Under the pieces are notes generated by a model. It saw nothing but the letters and a program-made list of their open reading frames with translations, was not told the origin of the DNA and did not search any database. From Plantago ovata (taxonomy: Eukaryota > Streptophyta > Magnoliopsida > Lamiales > Plantaginaceae), in contig CM051457.1 of the NCBI GenBank assembly GCA_028274465.1, positions 33,205,313 to 33,269,312 on the forward strand: DNA of 64,000 nt, in the 5' to 3' direction. The position numbers and the translations under genes are program-made. This document shows positions 21,501 to 35,199 of this stretch, piece by piece. Positions within the stretch are counted from its first letter, which is position 1. Every line of letters starts with the position of its first letter.

Positions 21501-24500
21501 AATTGTAATGCTAATTAGGAAGATTGTGTTGGAATGGAATTAGGAAGTATGTTGTTTTTCAGTGGCTAAATTTACTAGCATAATAATTTAGTATATCATT
21601 TTAGCTGGTGATTTGAGGTACAACACAGCATTACAGCAAACATTAATGAAAATTTATTCCCGTAGTTCTGCAAACTGTCATACATAACACCTTGGATGGT
21701 GATGACCCATAATGCCTCTACATATCTGCAGCTGTAAAGTGAACATATGTAGGAAATACCAAGTAACACTTTTTTTCTTCTCAATTTAACTCTTTCTTGG
21801 TGTGAGGATCTTTAGATGATTTTGCATCATTTTTCCACCGAAATCATATCTGAGGAATTTGGTTAATTTTAATTTTTAAGTCCATCTCAACCAAATATTT
21901 TTACGAAATCCTGTTTGTAAAAAATTAAAAATGAAGAAATAACCATCCGAAAACTTGTGTATTTCATCAGTAGGACCTCGATGAGTTGTTGAATGGAGAG
22001 TAATCGGAATGTTTATTTTAGTTTGGTTGATTAAGGATGCTTTCCCTCTATCTTATTGTTCACTTTACCAAAGGGTATAAATCTGAAAAACTTGGTTTGA
22101 AATCGGATGCTCTGAGAATATGTTTGTACTCCCAAAATCTTCCTATGATCTATATACCAATTTACCTTGGAAGTTGGAACTTTGCAGTTCATGTGATCAA
22201 ATTCCTGAACTTGATGGATATCTTAGGTCTTTTTGCTCTCTTTCGCTGAATTGATTTATACTGCTTATAGAAAATTCAGTCTCTTAGTCTCATTGTTAAG
22301 ATTTAGTTTCTTATAGGACACAGTGGTATGTAATACTTTGCTTGTCTTATGAAATAATGCCACATTTTCTTATTTTATTTCCTGAATGTAATTCTGTGAT
22401 CTTTTCTGTGTTTATCACAGTTATGTGTTAGGGGCAGTATTTTTGCAGCTTTGCAAAGTCTTTAGCCTTCAAGATCATCCAATTGTCCAAAAACCGGTGG
22501 ATCCTAGCCTTTTCATTCACAGATTTACTGACCGTAAGTACCTATGTATGCTACTGCTTACATATCTGATTGCAATCATTCATAAAAATACCGGTCTGAT
22601 ATTTCTATCCACTTCAACATTTATTCCTCTTTCTGATATATAAACTGGGTTTGTCATTTATACTGCTGCAACAGTATCCTGCTTTTGAAAATCTTCAACA
22701 TTTTAAATATTATATACCCCCTCCGCCCTTCTGAAACTTGGAGCTTTTGGGTTGCGGGCACAGATTAAGGAAAAGTGGGGGTATTAAGTGCTGTATTTTG
22801 ATCAAAGAAGGGATAAAGGAATAATAAAGAATTTGAGGGTGTTGTTTACATAAAGAACGAATAAAATATTGATGAAGTGGAAAGTATAGTTGGATATGCC
22901 ATTTAAAATTTGCAGTTTGCCAATGGGATGTTCAATATGGAAGTAAGTTGCAGTTTTCAGTTGAGTGGGGGGAATATATACATAGTTACATACACGTTTA
23001 AATACACAGTGATTTGGAACTATTTCTTGCTGGATGATTGAGTACAATAAGTTTGACTTCATCATGTCTAGGACTCTTCTGCTTTTAATCCAAAAAAAAA
23101 AAAGAAAAAAAAAAGAAGAAGAAGAAGATTGGAGCAGCTTAACTTGGTGGATTGGTAGAAATAATGTGGAGAATTGAATAGTTAGAACAGATATACTATT
23201 GTTAAGGTGGCGCAAACTCACAAGTAGATCAATTTTTTCCTCAATACATGTAATTACTTTTTGATGACAATTGTTTGAATCTTCTCTCCAGGTCTGTTTG
23301 GTGGCCAAAAACCACAAGTTTCTCGAACTGCACTACGTCTCATTTCCAGTATGAAGAGGGATTGGATACAGGTACAGAATAAGTGTATATAAAGTCTATA
23401 AAGAGAAAATGAGAGAGGTCCTCAGCTGTTCATTTTTAATTCTTATGCTAATATCTACGTGCTCGCAGACTGGAAGGAAACCAAGTGGACTGTGTGGAGC
23501 TGCACTTTATATATCTGCTCTGGCACATGGTCACAGGTTCTCAAAAGCTGAGATTGTGAGTATCTATTACATTATCATCTCACATTTAGATGGTCTCTTT
23601 TGGAAGTAGTTTGCCATAAAATAGCTTGTTTTGTTTGAAATTGACAATTGTTTCCTGGCTGGTCAATGCTATAACTGTAATTTGTGCACTAAACTTCTCT
23701 TAGCTTAAACATGTCTCACTTATATCCTGTTTGTTGCATGATTATCCAACAGGGACTAATACCTCTTAGGATGTGCCAGCGTTGGTTATTCTTAGTTTTT
23801 AGTCCAACTAAGACTAATCTTCCTAGTTTCTTGGTCCAACTTAGACTAATCTTCCTCAAATGTTTTTCTCATGCAATAAATATTTGCCGAGTTTCTTAGC
23901 ATCCAAATGCTAACATATTGCTTCTACTAAAGTCGTTTTTGGACATTCCAAAGTTTTGTGAAATGATTTAAATCTATTAAAACCACTACTTTTGTAAGCT
24001 CTCCTGGTAAAAATGAAATTTGTTTGTTTGCACTTGATCCATTCCTAAAGCTGACTCTGGGATTGTCTCTTTCTAAATGAGGTTTTCCCTAACAAAAAGG
24101 TTGTAGGAAATTGTATATCTGAATGGAAGCATTCCTCTCTCCAAAATGAAAGCCTCCACAAACACCATAAACTCTATTCCAGTACCTCATTTGCACCACA
24201 TCGTCTAAATCATCCCTAAAGTTACACCTAATCGCTTGATCCTGCCCGTGGTATGTAACCACTGATAGCGTGCAAGATCTCCTTCCCTAGGACAGGATTT
24301 ACTAATATGAATCTATTTTTCTTTTTCTTAGTCGACCACATGATTAATCAGTTTCTCGTCTATGATCTCATTTACGACATTACATTTCCTCTCCTTGCCT
24401 GTATATAGTAATGTATAAAGATATGGTTCAAGCTTTCTTGCATGCCCATCTGATATCTTGAAATTGATGCCAACCCTTCTCCTACATATCGGCTTTATTA

Positions 24501-27500
24501 ACTCCACTAACCTACCAGTAAGGAAACCTAAGCTACACGAATCCTGTGAACATGAGCTGAATTATTTGGACTTTAATTACTGAGGTGAGAGAAGCCTTGC
24601 TCATTTGACACCATATACACTCTCCGATGCTGCACGGCTTCTGGTTGACAGTGGCAACCTGTTCGCAATTATAAGTACACCAAGGATTTGATGCTACATG
24701 ACACTGAGTAGGAAATACCCTTGCGAGATTTGGCATTTGGGATCACACAGGGATTTGACTATGTTTTAGCTGTCCTACCACAATCCGCCTACTTTCCACT
24801 GGCCTGGTCTGGATCAGGGATCAAGGCCTGTGGAGTTGATGTTAGTTTCTATGAGATAACTTCATTTTAGTAATTTGTTCTTTTCTTTTGAGCACATTCA
24901 AGAATTTACGAATCATTAGTTGTACTGCAAAGCTGAGTTTAATTTAGTCCGAGAGTTCTAGACTAGATCCGATATAAGATTTGGAATAAATGCTTAGAAC
25001 CATTAGATATATTATTATAAAAACCCACTACTTTTTTCTGCATGGTGTATATTACTTGATGTCAATGGACTCAATTCATATATTGCTTTGTGTATTTTCT
25101 CTTCCAATTATCTTGTAAATCTTGGGGGAAATTGGTCATTTTCTCTGCCATGTCATTTCTAGCTTCGTTTAATGCAGATTTTTTGTTTGTTAGATCAGGG
25201 TTGTACGCATCTGTGAAGTAACATTAACGAAACGACTGATTGAATTTGAGAACACGGAATCAGGAAGTTTGACGGTTAGTGCTCTCCAACACAGTATTTG
25301 GTGTAGGTGTACAACTCGGTTTCATGAGTTTGCTATTTCTGTGTCGGGTTCACCTCATCTTTTAAGATAAGCTTCCTTTGCATCAAGTCTTTGATCTAGT
25401 TCCTAATTTAGAGTAGCCTACTGCTTTGTAATGAAATCTTATATCTGTTTGCAAAAGCATAATTTTTGCCATGTGAACCGGTGATTGATTTTGCACCCGT
25501 TGTTAGTACTAGTAAAAATAAATAAATAAATAAAACTGGATGTGAAATGCAGGACTAGTTCTAATACTCGTAGATTATTTTGTCTCGCTGGTATTTAATT
25601 TGCTGTAAAAGCATCTCTGAACAAGACATTGTTCTCTTCGATTCGAATGTGCATCTGTGTATGTGTTTTTCTTTTCTAATATTTGAAGTATGACCAGATT
25701 GAGGAGTTCAATGCAAAAGCTGAAGAGCTTGAGAAAGAAGCGAGGCTAAACATCTCGAGCTATTCAGGGTCCAAAGAATCTGGCGAACTTCTTTGTGAAC
25801 ACAAGGGTAGCTCCGCAAAGCATTTCGCTCATGGCCTCTGTAAAGACTGCTTTGATGAGGTAAGCACTGACACTATCTAATGTATTATTTTTTAATTCCC
25901 TGCATTATGTTTTACCTGTGCCTGTGCTATTTTCTGCAGTTCAGAAAGTTATCAGGTGGCCTTGATGGTGGTGCAGAGCCTCCAGCTTTCCAACGTGCTG
26001 AGATGGAGAGAATGATGGCAATAGAAGCTGCTACTCTGAGCTCTGAGCATGCAGAACATAGCCCTGAACGAAGCTTCAGTGAACTAAATGTATTTTCTGA
26101 TACTCTATAAGTCTCTCCGATTCTTTTAGAACAAGATTGTAATGAAATAGAAAACAACAATGTTAGATGTTAGTTTACTCCGACTTACTATTTCGTCCTC
26201 TCTGGAGTTATGTTAAATTCAGTTATTATTTTCCCGTAGGCACCTTTATGATAGCGTACCTATGAGCTAGGCCATTCTTTTAAATGTTAGCCATTATTAA
26301 CAGAAAGTTAATATCTAATAGAAATTTTATGGTTTATGTTCCTACCTGTTACCAGGTTTTCTTATTTCGTTTTTATGTGATTTTTGTTCTTTGTTTATTA
26401 GTCTGACAAACAAGGGAGCATAAAGAATGTGAGTGAACATGAAGATTCCCAACCAAGAGAGTCTGTCTCAACAGGTATATTTTTGCTCTGTATATATGTA
26501 TGTGGTGCAAAGCAATATGGTACTCTGCATGAATTTGTAGAAGTTCTGATCTTAAATTGACAATTGCAGGGGCTACACTGCAGGATGATATGACTGAGGA
26601 TCCCAGTAATGACAGAACAGAGAAGGATGAGGCAGGGAATTTTTCGGACCTTGATGAAGATGAAGTATGTACATATTCATTCTTACTTTTAAACGAATAT
26701 TTTATCTCCTGTCCAGAATTATCCTGTATTATGTGTCTGTAATACAAGGAATGCAGATCATGTGTGCTTGAATTGTATTTAGATGACGGTTGGTTAATTT
26801 TGAATGTCTACATAAGCCCTGATGTGTTGGAGCGTGGACCTATGGCCACAATGGGATCACCATTGGGTGTCATAGAACCTGGATATTCGTAAATTATGAA
26901 AGGACCTTTAGGAAACTTGCTTCAGATGTTCTTACGAGCTTTCCAATTCAAGAATGTATCACACCCAGATCATGTTTGAGTCCAGAAACCTGATGCAATA
27001 AATCATAAGATTAAAGGAGTAAAGGGTCTAGACTACCGACTTTTTAGCTACTCTATTCAATTCTTACCTGGCTGATCTGGAACTTGTATGCTATAGAGTT
27101 GGGTGCTAACACACACATTTCATCTTTTAGCCGATAATTGAGATTGTGATGCATAACAGTGTAAGATTGAGAATATAATTGGATATATTAACAGCCTTGA
27201 AAGACTTGTTTCTCATTTTGTAGTGTCTGTCTGGTCATACAGAATGGTTCTCTTCCATATGCAAATGAGAGTTTCATTTGACAATTCAATGCATTTTTTA
27301 ATGTTTTGGTTCTTTTCTATTATAGCATGGTTTATAAACTCAGATAATTTTGCTGTTGAAGATCTAATGTTAATAGTCCTATAGCTTCATAACCTTTTAT
27401 TGTTATTATATATCCATGTTATTTCCTTCCATGAATTTGATTAATTCAATGAACAGTTAGGTTTGCGTCTGTACCACAGCCTGTGTAGTTAGGGCATTGC

Positions 27501-30500
27501 TGTACCTGCCCTTATCCGTTTTACTAATTATGAGTTGTTACTTGTACAACATTAATAGTAGGCTCCTACTACTTATGCTATGAAGCACCCAGATGTTTTT
27601 TGCTTAGAGTATTTGCGAAAAATACGTATGCCATATGCATTTGTTTAAATGCAGCGTGAATATGTATTTTATTTTATTCTCTTTTTTTAAATATTACTTG
27701 CCTTTTTCTAGTCTGAAAAATGTAGTGTAAAACTAATCGATAGAAACCATACCTACCCTCGTTGATTCTGTCTCTTACTACTCCAAGTTGTTTCTATTTC
27801 TATAACTTTCATTCCACAACTGATCTATTCGTCTCTTTATCTCCACCTGCATTGCTTACTGCTGGTATTTCTTTCTCCTTGTTCGGCCCTCTCCCATCTC
27901 CTATTCACTCACCCGTAAATTTCTGTGTATTGAATCTCCATCTGCATCTGATTGTGATTAACTAATTAATCATGTCACTGTTTGATTAGTACTTACATTT
28001 GAAGTATTTTTGGGCTTTGGGTTGTTGGTGTTAATGGGATGGGTATTAAATTATTCTCGATCTTGGGCATTTGATAGTGTTATTATATTCTTTTGTGTTT
28101 GATATTTCCGGTAATGTGTCAAAATATATAAAAATATGTATGAAATAAAACGTATTTTTAACGTATTTTGAATTTTGCCATATTTCGATTTGTATTGGCG
28201 CTTTCTAGTAGTTATGTGACTTCCTAGCAGATTCTTCATTTGTGTTTCTTGGGTCCCCTGGTTCATTTATTAGCAACCATTTCATCAAATTTTTTAAAGT
28301 TTACATGTCATTAGTAGTTGTGAGTAGCGAGTCTAGAGTCTAGTTATGAAAGTTAATCCTTCAGAAATATTATGTGCTCAATTGAGATTGTATATATAGC
28401 TTTGCTGCATGATCTTAGAAATATTCTTTATTTTGAATTATCGTTTCTTGTTGTGCTTTGTGTCAACCTTCAGTGATGCTTTTCCTAAGATTGATCCTAG
28501 TGGTACTAGAAGCAGCTCTTATGGTACTTATGCAAATCTAGAACTTGTATGCTACAAGTTGCTATCTCATATGTGATCAGGGAAAGCAGTTATATAAAGC
28601 TATAGTATATGTTTTTAAGCATGTATTTACTGTTATCAACTGTGTTGATGTTCTTTTGTGATGTGTTGCTTGTCTGATTCTTCGGCTGCTGATCCATTAC
28701 ATGAATATGACAGGTTGAGACTTATGTTCTTAAAAACGAAGAAGAGAAGGAATTGAAGAGAATTGTCTGGGAGAGTATGAACAAAGAATTTCTTGAGGTA
28801 CCAAAGTTGTTTCCTTAATTTACTATTGATTCATGAACCAAGGTAATTAATTATATGGCACCATTATCTTTTCCTGTTAGCTGCATAAATTTAAATCTGC
28901 CCGAAGCTTTTGCTGCATCATTTAGGGAACACCAAGGGTTTAGCGGCAGATCCAGAAATTTCAGGGAGGGTGTTAAAGCAAAGGCATATAATTTTTAGAA
29001 AACCAAGCCGTGATAGTAATTCAGAGTTTCAATATCCTGATAAAAAATTGTTTGAAAATCGTTCAGATGCAGTTATAGATTTTCTTCTTAAGCCATGGTT
29101 CAATATCGTTACGTGATAACTTCATTATTTATTTCATCTAACCATAGTGTAGAAACAGGAAATTAGTGACCATGTGATTAGGTAATATGAAACATCAATG
29201 TAAAATATTGTGCTCCTTGTTGGTTAGGTATATGAAGTATATCAACAAAAGCAAGAAAGAAGGCCGAGTTGAACAGATTAGCTAATTGTAATACCACTGA
29301 CCCAAATATAAAAAGAAAAAAACAAAGAGAGTATAATGTGATTTTGTATCTTTTCACCTGATCTTTTTTTTTATGTATATCTGCCCATAACTAAAACTCT
29401 TCTCTACTCTTTATTTGGACATAAGTTTTCTTTTTAGAGTGGGGATGAAATTCATCTCATGCAATTAGAAAAGGAATGATTTGTGGGTTTCCTCAGCCTA
29501 CAAAGATTTGCCCCTGCAGTTGTTACTGCTACTTTAGATCTGTATTCTACCCATTGTACCATAGTACTTATATAAAAAATTACATCCGGATTAGTGGAGC
29601 AATGTGTAGTCAGATAATTGTGATAGGAAGTAACAGATTGACACCTGCATGCATAATATGGTAGTCTCTCTATCCTCTAAGTTTCTCATATTTTTTATGT
29701 GACAAGTGGGATTTTATTTTCTTTGGAGGCTTAGATGATCATATAAATAAGGGTTTGTGTGCGTGTGGGTGGTGTTTGTCCAAATCAAGATTAAGTTGTA
29801 CTAACTGTTTTTCTGTTTTCAACCCCTCAGGAGCAAAGAGCTAAAGAAGCGGAGGCAGAAGCTGCCAGGCTAGCCACTGAAGCCCTATATGCCAACTGCT
29901 CAGAGGAAGTAAAAGCTGCAAGAAAGCTTGCTGAGGAGGCTCGTGCAGCTGTTGCAAAGTCGAAGAAGGTGGTGCCAGCGTTATTATTTTCAACTTCTTT
30001 GATTAGTTTTTGTTTATTTTTTTCTGGGCATGATGTGTTGTTAAAAAATTACAAATTGCAGGAGAAACAACAGAAGCGAGCTGCGGAGTTAAAAAATCTT
30101 AAACCTGCCCAAACTGCTGTAGAAGCAACAAAGCAAATTCTTGATAAAAAGGTAAGATTTCGGATAAAAGAACTTTTTTTTTTTCAGATTGACGAGTAAT
30201 ATGATGTTTGGCGGCTGTAGTAGCTTCAGGTAGTGTCGTGAAAGGAGCTGTACTTGATAAAAACTGATCTAGTGTACAGGACAACTTAAAAACAATAAAA
30301 TGCATGAAACCTTATCTGCCAATTCTATGTTTAAGCTGTTGGTCTCCAAAATATTAGATGGAAAGTAAATATGTAACAAAACCTTGGTTTGTTTTATAGT
30401 CTCAGCCCAAAATCTCGTCATTCCTCTCTGGTGATATAGCAGGGTTAATCAGTGTGCGTTTTTCTTTGGGTGAAATTATGTCAAGTCCAAATTATTGGAC

Positions 30501-31844
30501 AAAATAGATCTCAGCCCCAACTATAAAAATATATATAATACGATCTCTATTATACCCTTATACTTATATTGATACTTGATGTTGGTACCAACCTACTATA
30601 GGTGCCAACTATTGGTGTCGAACATGGAGTGAATAATATAATAGCACCAGCTATTGGTGTCGAACAAAATTATTGGTGCCAATCATGGATGATGGGTACC
30701 ATATATTGGTACCGGCGGAGGGTTAAATATGTCAAATAAAATTTAAGAGTGGGGTTGAGAGTAATATAATTGGGTCTTATAATTATAATAATGGTTTTTT
30801 AAGATTGATCCTGATAGCAATAAAATGCGATAATTAGGGGCTGATATCAATAATCCTTTAAATTTCACCAGTGTCCCTTCCCTAACATATCACTGAAACC
30901 GATGAAGTTCATAATATATCAAGCATCCCCTCGTTTATCAAATCACCCTTGCAACAAGGGGTGTGTTTGATATACTTTTCAACTGTGTTGGTTGTTGGGA
31001 TATTCAGGCAACTTTGAGTGGGTTCTGGTAAAATTGTTTTCATTTGATAGCATGCTAGTTATATGCTATTTGAAACTAAGAGATTGTACAGTTGAGAAGA
31101 ATTGTGGTTAAGTTTGTGACATCACGTAACGATTCCAAGTAAATAAAACTAACTAAACTTCTATCAATAAATATATCGAGTACTTTTTTTTTCCTGAGAA
31201 TGTCGATATTACAGATATCATCACGCGCTTGGTGGAGATCGAACCCAAGACCTCTAAAGTCATGGCACCTCAGCCTAACCAATTGAGCTAGGCCGCCTCA
31301 TTGGTCGGTAGAAATACTACAAATATAAGAAAACAGATGTAAATAGTCATTTAGATAAACTAGATATAATCACACGCTTGGCGGAGATCGAACCCAAGAC
31401 CTCTAAAGTGAACGCACCACAGTCTAACCAATTGAGCTATAGTTTCACACTTGGAATGATACTAACGTGGCATTTGATTGTTACAGAGGCTGAGTTCTAA
31501 GATCAGATATGATGTGCTGGAGGACCTCTTTGATGAATCTGTAAGTGCTAGTTTGTTTCCTCACTCTTACCTTCACCTTTTAATCCTACAGACCGAACAT
31601 TGTACAAGTTTCAAATCAAAATAACCCGTGTCGGCTGGAACAGGGAACTCCTGAGGCGAAGAAACTGAAAACAGATACTACAAACAATAACGAAGACGTT
31701 CCTGAAACTGAGACTACAAACTATAATGAAGACGAAGACGTTCCTGAAACCTTTGACGATAGTGCCTATGCTGGTGATTATGATGCTCAGGAATACAACT
31801 ATGATCATGAGTATGATGATGAGGGGTACAATTATGATTCTTAG
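18509..31844 (+). CDS. BRF1: Transcription factor IIIB subunit BRF1 (TFIIIB90)
   Basis: TFIIB-related factor that recruits RNA polymerase III with TBP and BDP1 to tRNA and 5S genes. Nineteen coding exons: 18509-18570, 18769-18850, 19506-19578, 19973-20058, 20139-20215, 21144-21200, 22421-22533, 23292-23371, 23469-23555, 25194-25274, 25689-25859, 25940-26089, 26402-26474, 26570-26664, 28714-28797, 29831-29968, 30062-30151, 31487-31540, 31644-31844; together 617 aa in frame. The N-terminal zinc ribbon (WCNHC ... SCTLCG) is followed by two cyclin folds (about residues 75-270, ending LTKRLIEFENTESGSLT), a second Cys/His-rich patch (LLCEHKG...LCKDCFDEF), an acidic linker, the BRF1 TBP-binding helix region (KELKRIVWESMNKEFLEEQ), an Ala/Glu-rich coiled coil and a very acidic Tyr-rich tail. 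Introns are long, up to about 2 kb. The exon 1 donor was placed at AAAAC|GTAGGG to keep the frame. Confidence 0.93.
23556..25193 (+). other. BRF1 intron 9 (1.6 kb)
   Basis: Intron with a denser, less AT-rich middle part (about 23990-24860) that looks inserted. A minus-strand frame there (24533-24736) is Cys-rich and might derive from a LINE zinc-binding region, but no diagnostic motif or target duplication was found. Confidence 0.35.
26665..28713 (+). other. BRF1 intron 14 (2.0 kb)
   Basis: The longest intron of the gene. It is AT-rich and I see no gene or clear transposon in it. Open frames here are short and lack recognisable domains. Confidence 0.5.
28880..29130 (+). repeat. Possible hAT-type fragment in BRF1 intron 15
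   Basis: GGCAGATCCAGAAATTTCAG followed by a GGGAGGGTG stretch resembles the end region of many plant hAT elements. No opposite end or target duplication was found. Confidence 0.3.
30480..30860. repeat. Low-copy internal repeats in BRF1 intron 17
   Basis: Several diverged copies of a TTGGTGCCAAC / ATTGGTGTCGAACA unit lie at about 30570-30715, flanked by AT-rich arms carrying CAGCCCC and GGGGCTG. Possibly a degenerate MITE. Confidence 0.35.
31183..31300 (-). mobile_element. SINE (tRNA-derived) in BRF1 intron 17, copy 1
   Basis: The minus strand reads GGCCTAGCTCAATTGGTTAG (A box) and, about 35 bp later, GGGTTCGATCTCC (B box), ending in an A-run seen as T's at 31184-31192. The sequences where a tRNA acceptor stem should pair do not match, so this is a SINE and not a tRNA gene. 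It lies antisense to BRF1. Confidence 0.75.
31370..31447 (-). mobile_element. SINE-like copy 2 in BRF1 intron 17
   Basis: Truncated second copy, same orientation, 70 bp from the first. The minus strand has AGCTCAATTGGTTAGACTG and GGTCTTGGGTTCGATCTCCG, about 85% like copy 1. It ends about 40 bp before exon 18. Confidence 0.7.
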
Positions 31845-32235
31845 ATGCTCTTTTTTTTTTTTTTTTTTTTTTTGTAAATATGTTTAGAAATTTTTGATAC
31901 ACATGCATTGTAATTCTTTCGGTGCATTCATTTTGTACCTTGATAATTTCTGAGGCCGTTGGGGGTATTTTATATGAATAGCTTTAAATGTCACTGTTAA
32001 CATGCAGTACCTCTACTATGTTTTTAATGTCCTGGGAAACCTGGATAATGGCTCGTCTTCATTTCTGGATTCTAGCATTGAGATAACCTCTAAGGACTGA
32101 AATCTATATCTATGTATACTATACTAAACAAATGTCGTAAATTACAGTTATTAGTCCCAAGTAGAATACTTGATTATTTTTTAATCAAATATTTAATTGA
32201 AAATTACTTAAAGATAACATCCACTAAATTAGAAA
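31845..32235. other. BRF1 3'UTR and spacer
   Basis: Starts with a T-run at about 31852-31873 just after the stop codon, then the 3'UTR. The end (near 32239) has CTCCCTCCATCC, a Stowaway-like end sequence. No gene seen. Confidence 0.5.
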
Positions 32236-32686
32236 TTACTCCCTCCATCCACGGGTTGAGCGAATTCGTATATGCCGCATATATGTAAGGGAGGTGTCAT
32301 CAATACGCGGAATATCTTTTATACTCTGGTCAAGAAGAAGCCGCACAAGATAGAGAAAAACACAAGCACCATATGCGATCCAAGTTTTGCCTCCAAGCCC
32401 ATATCTGTTGACCGTAGAACCTACAATGACGTTCCCGAGCAGAAAATTGAGCACCCCAAAGTCAGAGGACGGGCGAAGCAGAGCAAGGTTTCCAATCCAC
32501 ACGACTGCCAAGTACAAGAACGTTACCACATGATCAAAAGATTTCAACCGGAAGAAATACTGAAAAAGAGCCGTTCCCAAAGTGGCAATCAAAAACTCAA
32601 TCAACTTCCACCACTTGTTATTTCTTGGTGGCCATCGATGCAGAGACGAGGATTATTACCGCGTAATCCGGACGAGTGAAAGACAT
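32236..32686 (-). pseudogene. Unrecognised multi-pass membrane protein, probably frameshifted
   Basis: An ATG at about 32686 opens MSFTRPDYAVIILVSASMAT but hits a stop within 23 codons. Shifted by one base, the frame continues RWPPRNNKWWKLIEFLIATL, then hydrophobic stretches FDHVVTFLYLAVVWIGNLALL, GVLNFLLGNVIVG and TWIAYGACVFLYLVRLLL, ending IRSTRGWRE. The reading frame has no ATG of its own. I do not know the family; it looks like a small 3-4 TM protein. A diverged copy of the same sequence lies at about 36790-37080. An intron across the shift is possible but no good splice sites were seen. Confidence 0.5.
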
Positions 32687-35199
32687 TGCCTGCTAGCTCA
32701 GCTGCGGATAGAATGACACTAATATTGGCAGAGTGAAATGATTAAGATGGAGGCAGTAGTATTTGGGACGAAAATTCAAGTCAACCATTAAAAATTCAAT
32801 CCAAACTGCGCGTTCATTTTTAATTTTTTTGTTCGTTTTTCTATGAAGGTACTTGCGAAATGGACCCTACTTCTAAGTTCTAACCCGTAAAACGTGTGAT
32901 GATAATTGTTTAATTCAACTCAATACTCATGGTGTAGGACAGTAGGAAGGAATATCAGCTTTAAGTTAGCTGGAAGTTCTTAATAAATTGGAAAGATCCT
33001 AATTTCGTGCAATGTGTTTTCAAATTTCAACTATAGATAAATTACATGATTTGGAAATCTAAAATGCAAATATATAGCTGCATCATCTTCCTCTCATACA
33101 GTACCTGAGTACCTGACTACCTGTACCTGTATTGTGTTATCATAAGGGCACATTGGACAAGGTTCTTAATACATCAGAGGAAGCCTGCCAAATAAGTGTG
33201 GCTATTTGGAGGGGTTGACATAGACGTTGATATGTGTTCACTCAACTCCTATATTCTGATAATATCAAACTTAAGTAACTTTATTGTTTTAACTTTTCTT
33301 AACACTTAACCAACTTGATTTTTGTCTTCAAGATTTGATTACTATGAGGTTTTATCATTACAAGTAAATGCTTGAAACACAAGAAAGAAAACTTATACAA
33401 GGAATAACTCAATAAAAACTAAAGTTAGAGAATGAAAAAGAGTTCTTATTTGAAGTGAACAAGTCGATTTCAAGGAGTTCAAGACAGAAAGAAAATTCCT
33501 TATACTGCTCCCAATACAATTCGATTCCTGGAAGTTATTCTAGATCTTAGGCAACCTTTTGAGAGTTAAAATAGGTGGAGTATATATCTATATTATACTA
33601 GTGACTTGTGTGAGTTTTGAGTTAAGGGAGATAAAGTAGTCTATAAGCAATTAGCAATTGTACGAACGACTTCAATCTTAGTGATTTCTGCCTTGATCGG
33701 GCATCGAGTAATTTCAAACCTACCTTAATATTTTCAAACACAAGTTCTAATTTAAATATTTCGTTGCGCTTTAGCTCATATTCATTATATTATCTATATT
33801 TGTGATTAACTTGCAGGTTTCTTGCAGGTTTACAGCTTAAACTAAAGTTGACACAACTCCATAGTCAACGCAGATTGACAAACATGACTTGTATCTTAAA
33901 CAGCGCCGGCTTAAGAATATTGAGGTCCCATGCCAAATTTTCAGAGTGACCCCATCTAACATATTATTTTAGATCATTCTAGATTTTTAACTTAATTATT
34001 ATAGTTCCAGTAAATTAGTTTTTAGGAAACTCACACTGTATATACTTGAGTACAATGATTATCAAAATCAATTCTACCAACTAAGTAGTCCTATATTCTA
34101 GCTAAAATCTCATAAATTCTATAATATTAGAGATCATTCTCACATCTTTGACCTAAATATGGTAATTGCTATAAATTAGTCATTTACCAAAAACATGTTG
34201 ATATCTCACAACCTATATATACTTTGTGATCTTGCCTACTCTATTCACATGTACAAGTTTTAAATTCTCCTATAAACTCATGAAAGTTCACAACACAAAC
34301 AGAATACTCATACAACAAAATTTCATCTCTTGGGACCTCATTTTCCACTTTTTCTGCATTTTAACTTCAAATTCATGGTTATTTTTACTGCTGCCTTTTA
34401 CCTACTTTCTTCACATGTACTCCTAAAGAGAAAATGACCTGACCCAAAATAAGAAGCAACAGGCTATTATAGGAAAGGAAGTGAAATGCATGGGTACGAT
34501 TTACGCTACCATGATAACTTGAAGTGTCTTGTTCGAACTTACACCATCAGCCCCGTTCGAACTTACACCAGCAACCAATCCCTAGCCCACCAAGCTTACT
34601 TCTTCATTGCCATGAAGTTCAAGGAACTCTACGCTTCTCTAACATGGCGAAAGCTATTCATACACATGAATCAAAGTTGAAACTAACATTTCCCCAAAAT
34701 AATAACAAAGTTTAGCTGTTCATACACATGAATCAAAGTTGAAATTAACATTTCCCCAAAATAATAACAAAGTTTAGTTTACGAAAAGTAATAAAACGGA
34801 TCTAAAGCTTATTTATTAATCAATCACATGTACATAAGATCATTTTGCCACCTCGTTGATAGAAGAAAAGGTTTTGGAAGTTGAAAACCGGAAAGCTAAT
34901 ATTGTCTACCAGCAATGCCAAAGATGATAAACACACCCAAACCAAAAACTTGTCTCAGTACCACACAAACACGACCAAGAGTCAGAAAAAAAAAGTCCAA
35001 AACTTCAGTAACTTAAACGACTAAAACTATCATTAACGGAAAGAAGAGCAATGCTGCAAACTGAAATATAAAAGCCACAAAGAAGATTACAAGACCCTGA
35101 CCGGATGGAAAATTAGAAAAAAAATAGCAAGTCATGAATCAAGATTCAAGATACAGATCTTAAATTGTGCAAGAGTGGATCTGAATCACCATATTCAGT
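32687..35199. other. Gene-poor spacer
   Basis: About 2.5 kb without a supported gene. It includes a fragment at about 33903-34160 beginning GCGCCGGCTTAAGAATATTG that resembles a hAT-type end region (a related string is near 36565), and a 62-bp tandem duplication at 34652-34775. Confidence 0.45.
34652..34775. repeat. 62-bp tandem duplication
   Basis: Two units, about 34652-34713 and 34714-34775, nearly identical (both contain CATACACATGAATCAAAGTT and CCCCAAAATAATAACAAAG). No coding role apparent. Confidence 0.85.

Noticed and set aside
31205-31298. tRNA gene on the minus strand
   Set aside because: A and B boxes are present but the acceptor stem does not pair and an A-tail follows; it is a SINE.
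34486-34715. Two overlapping 60-codon plus-strand frames
   Set aside because: No domain, no clear promoter, and they run into a tandem duplication; likely chance.
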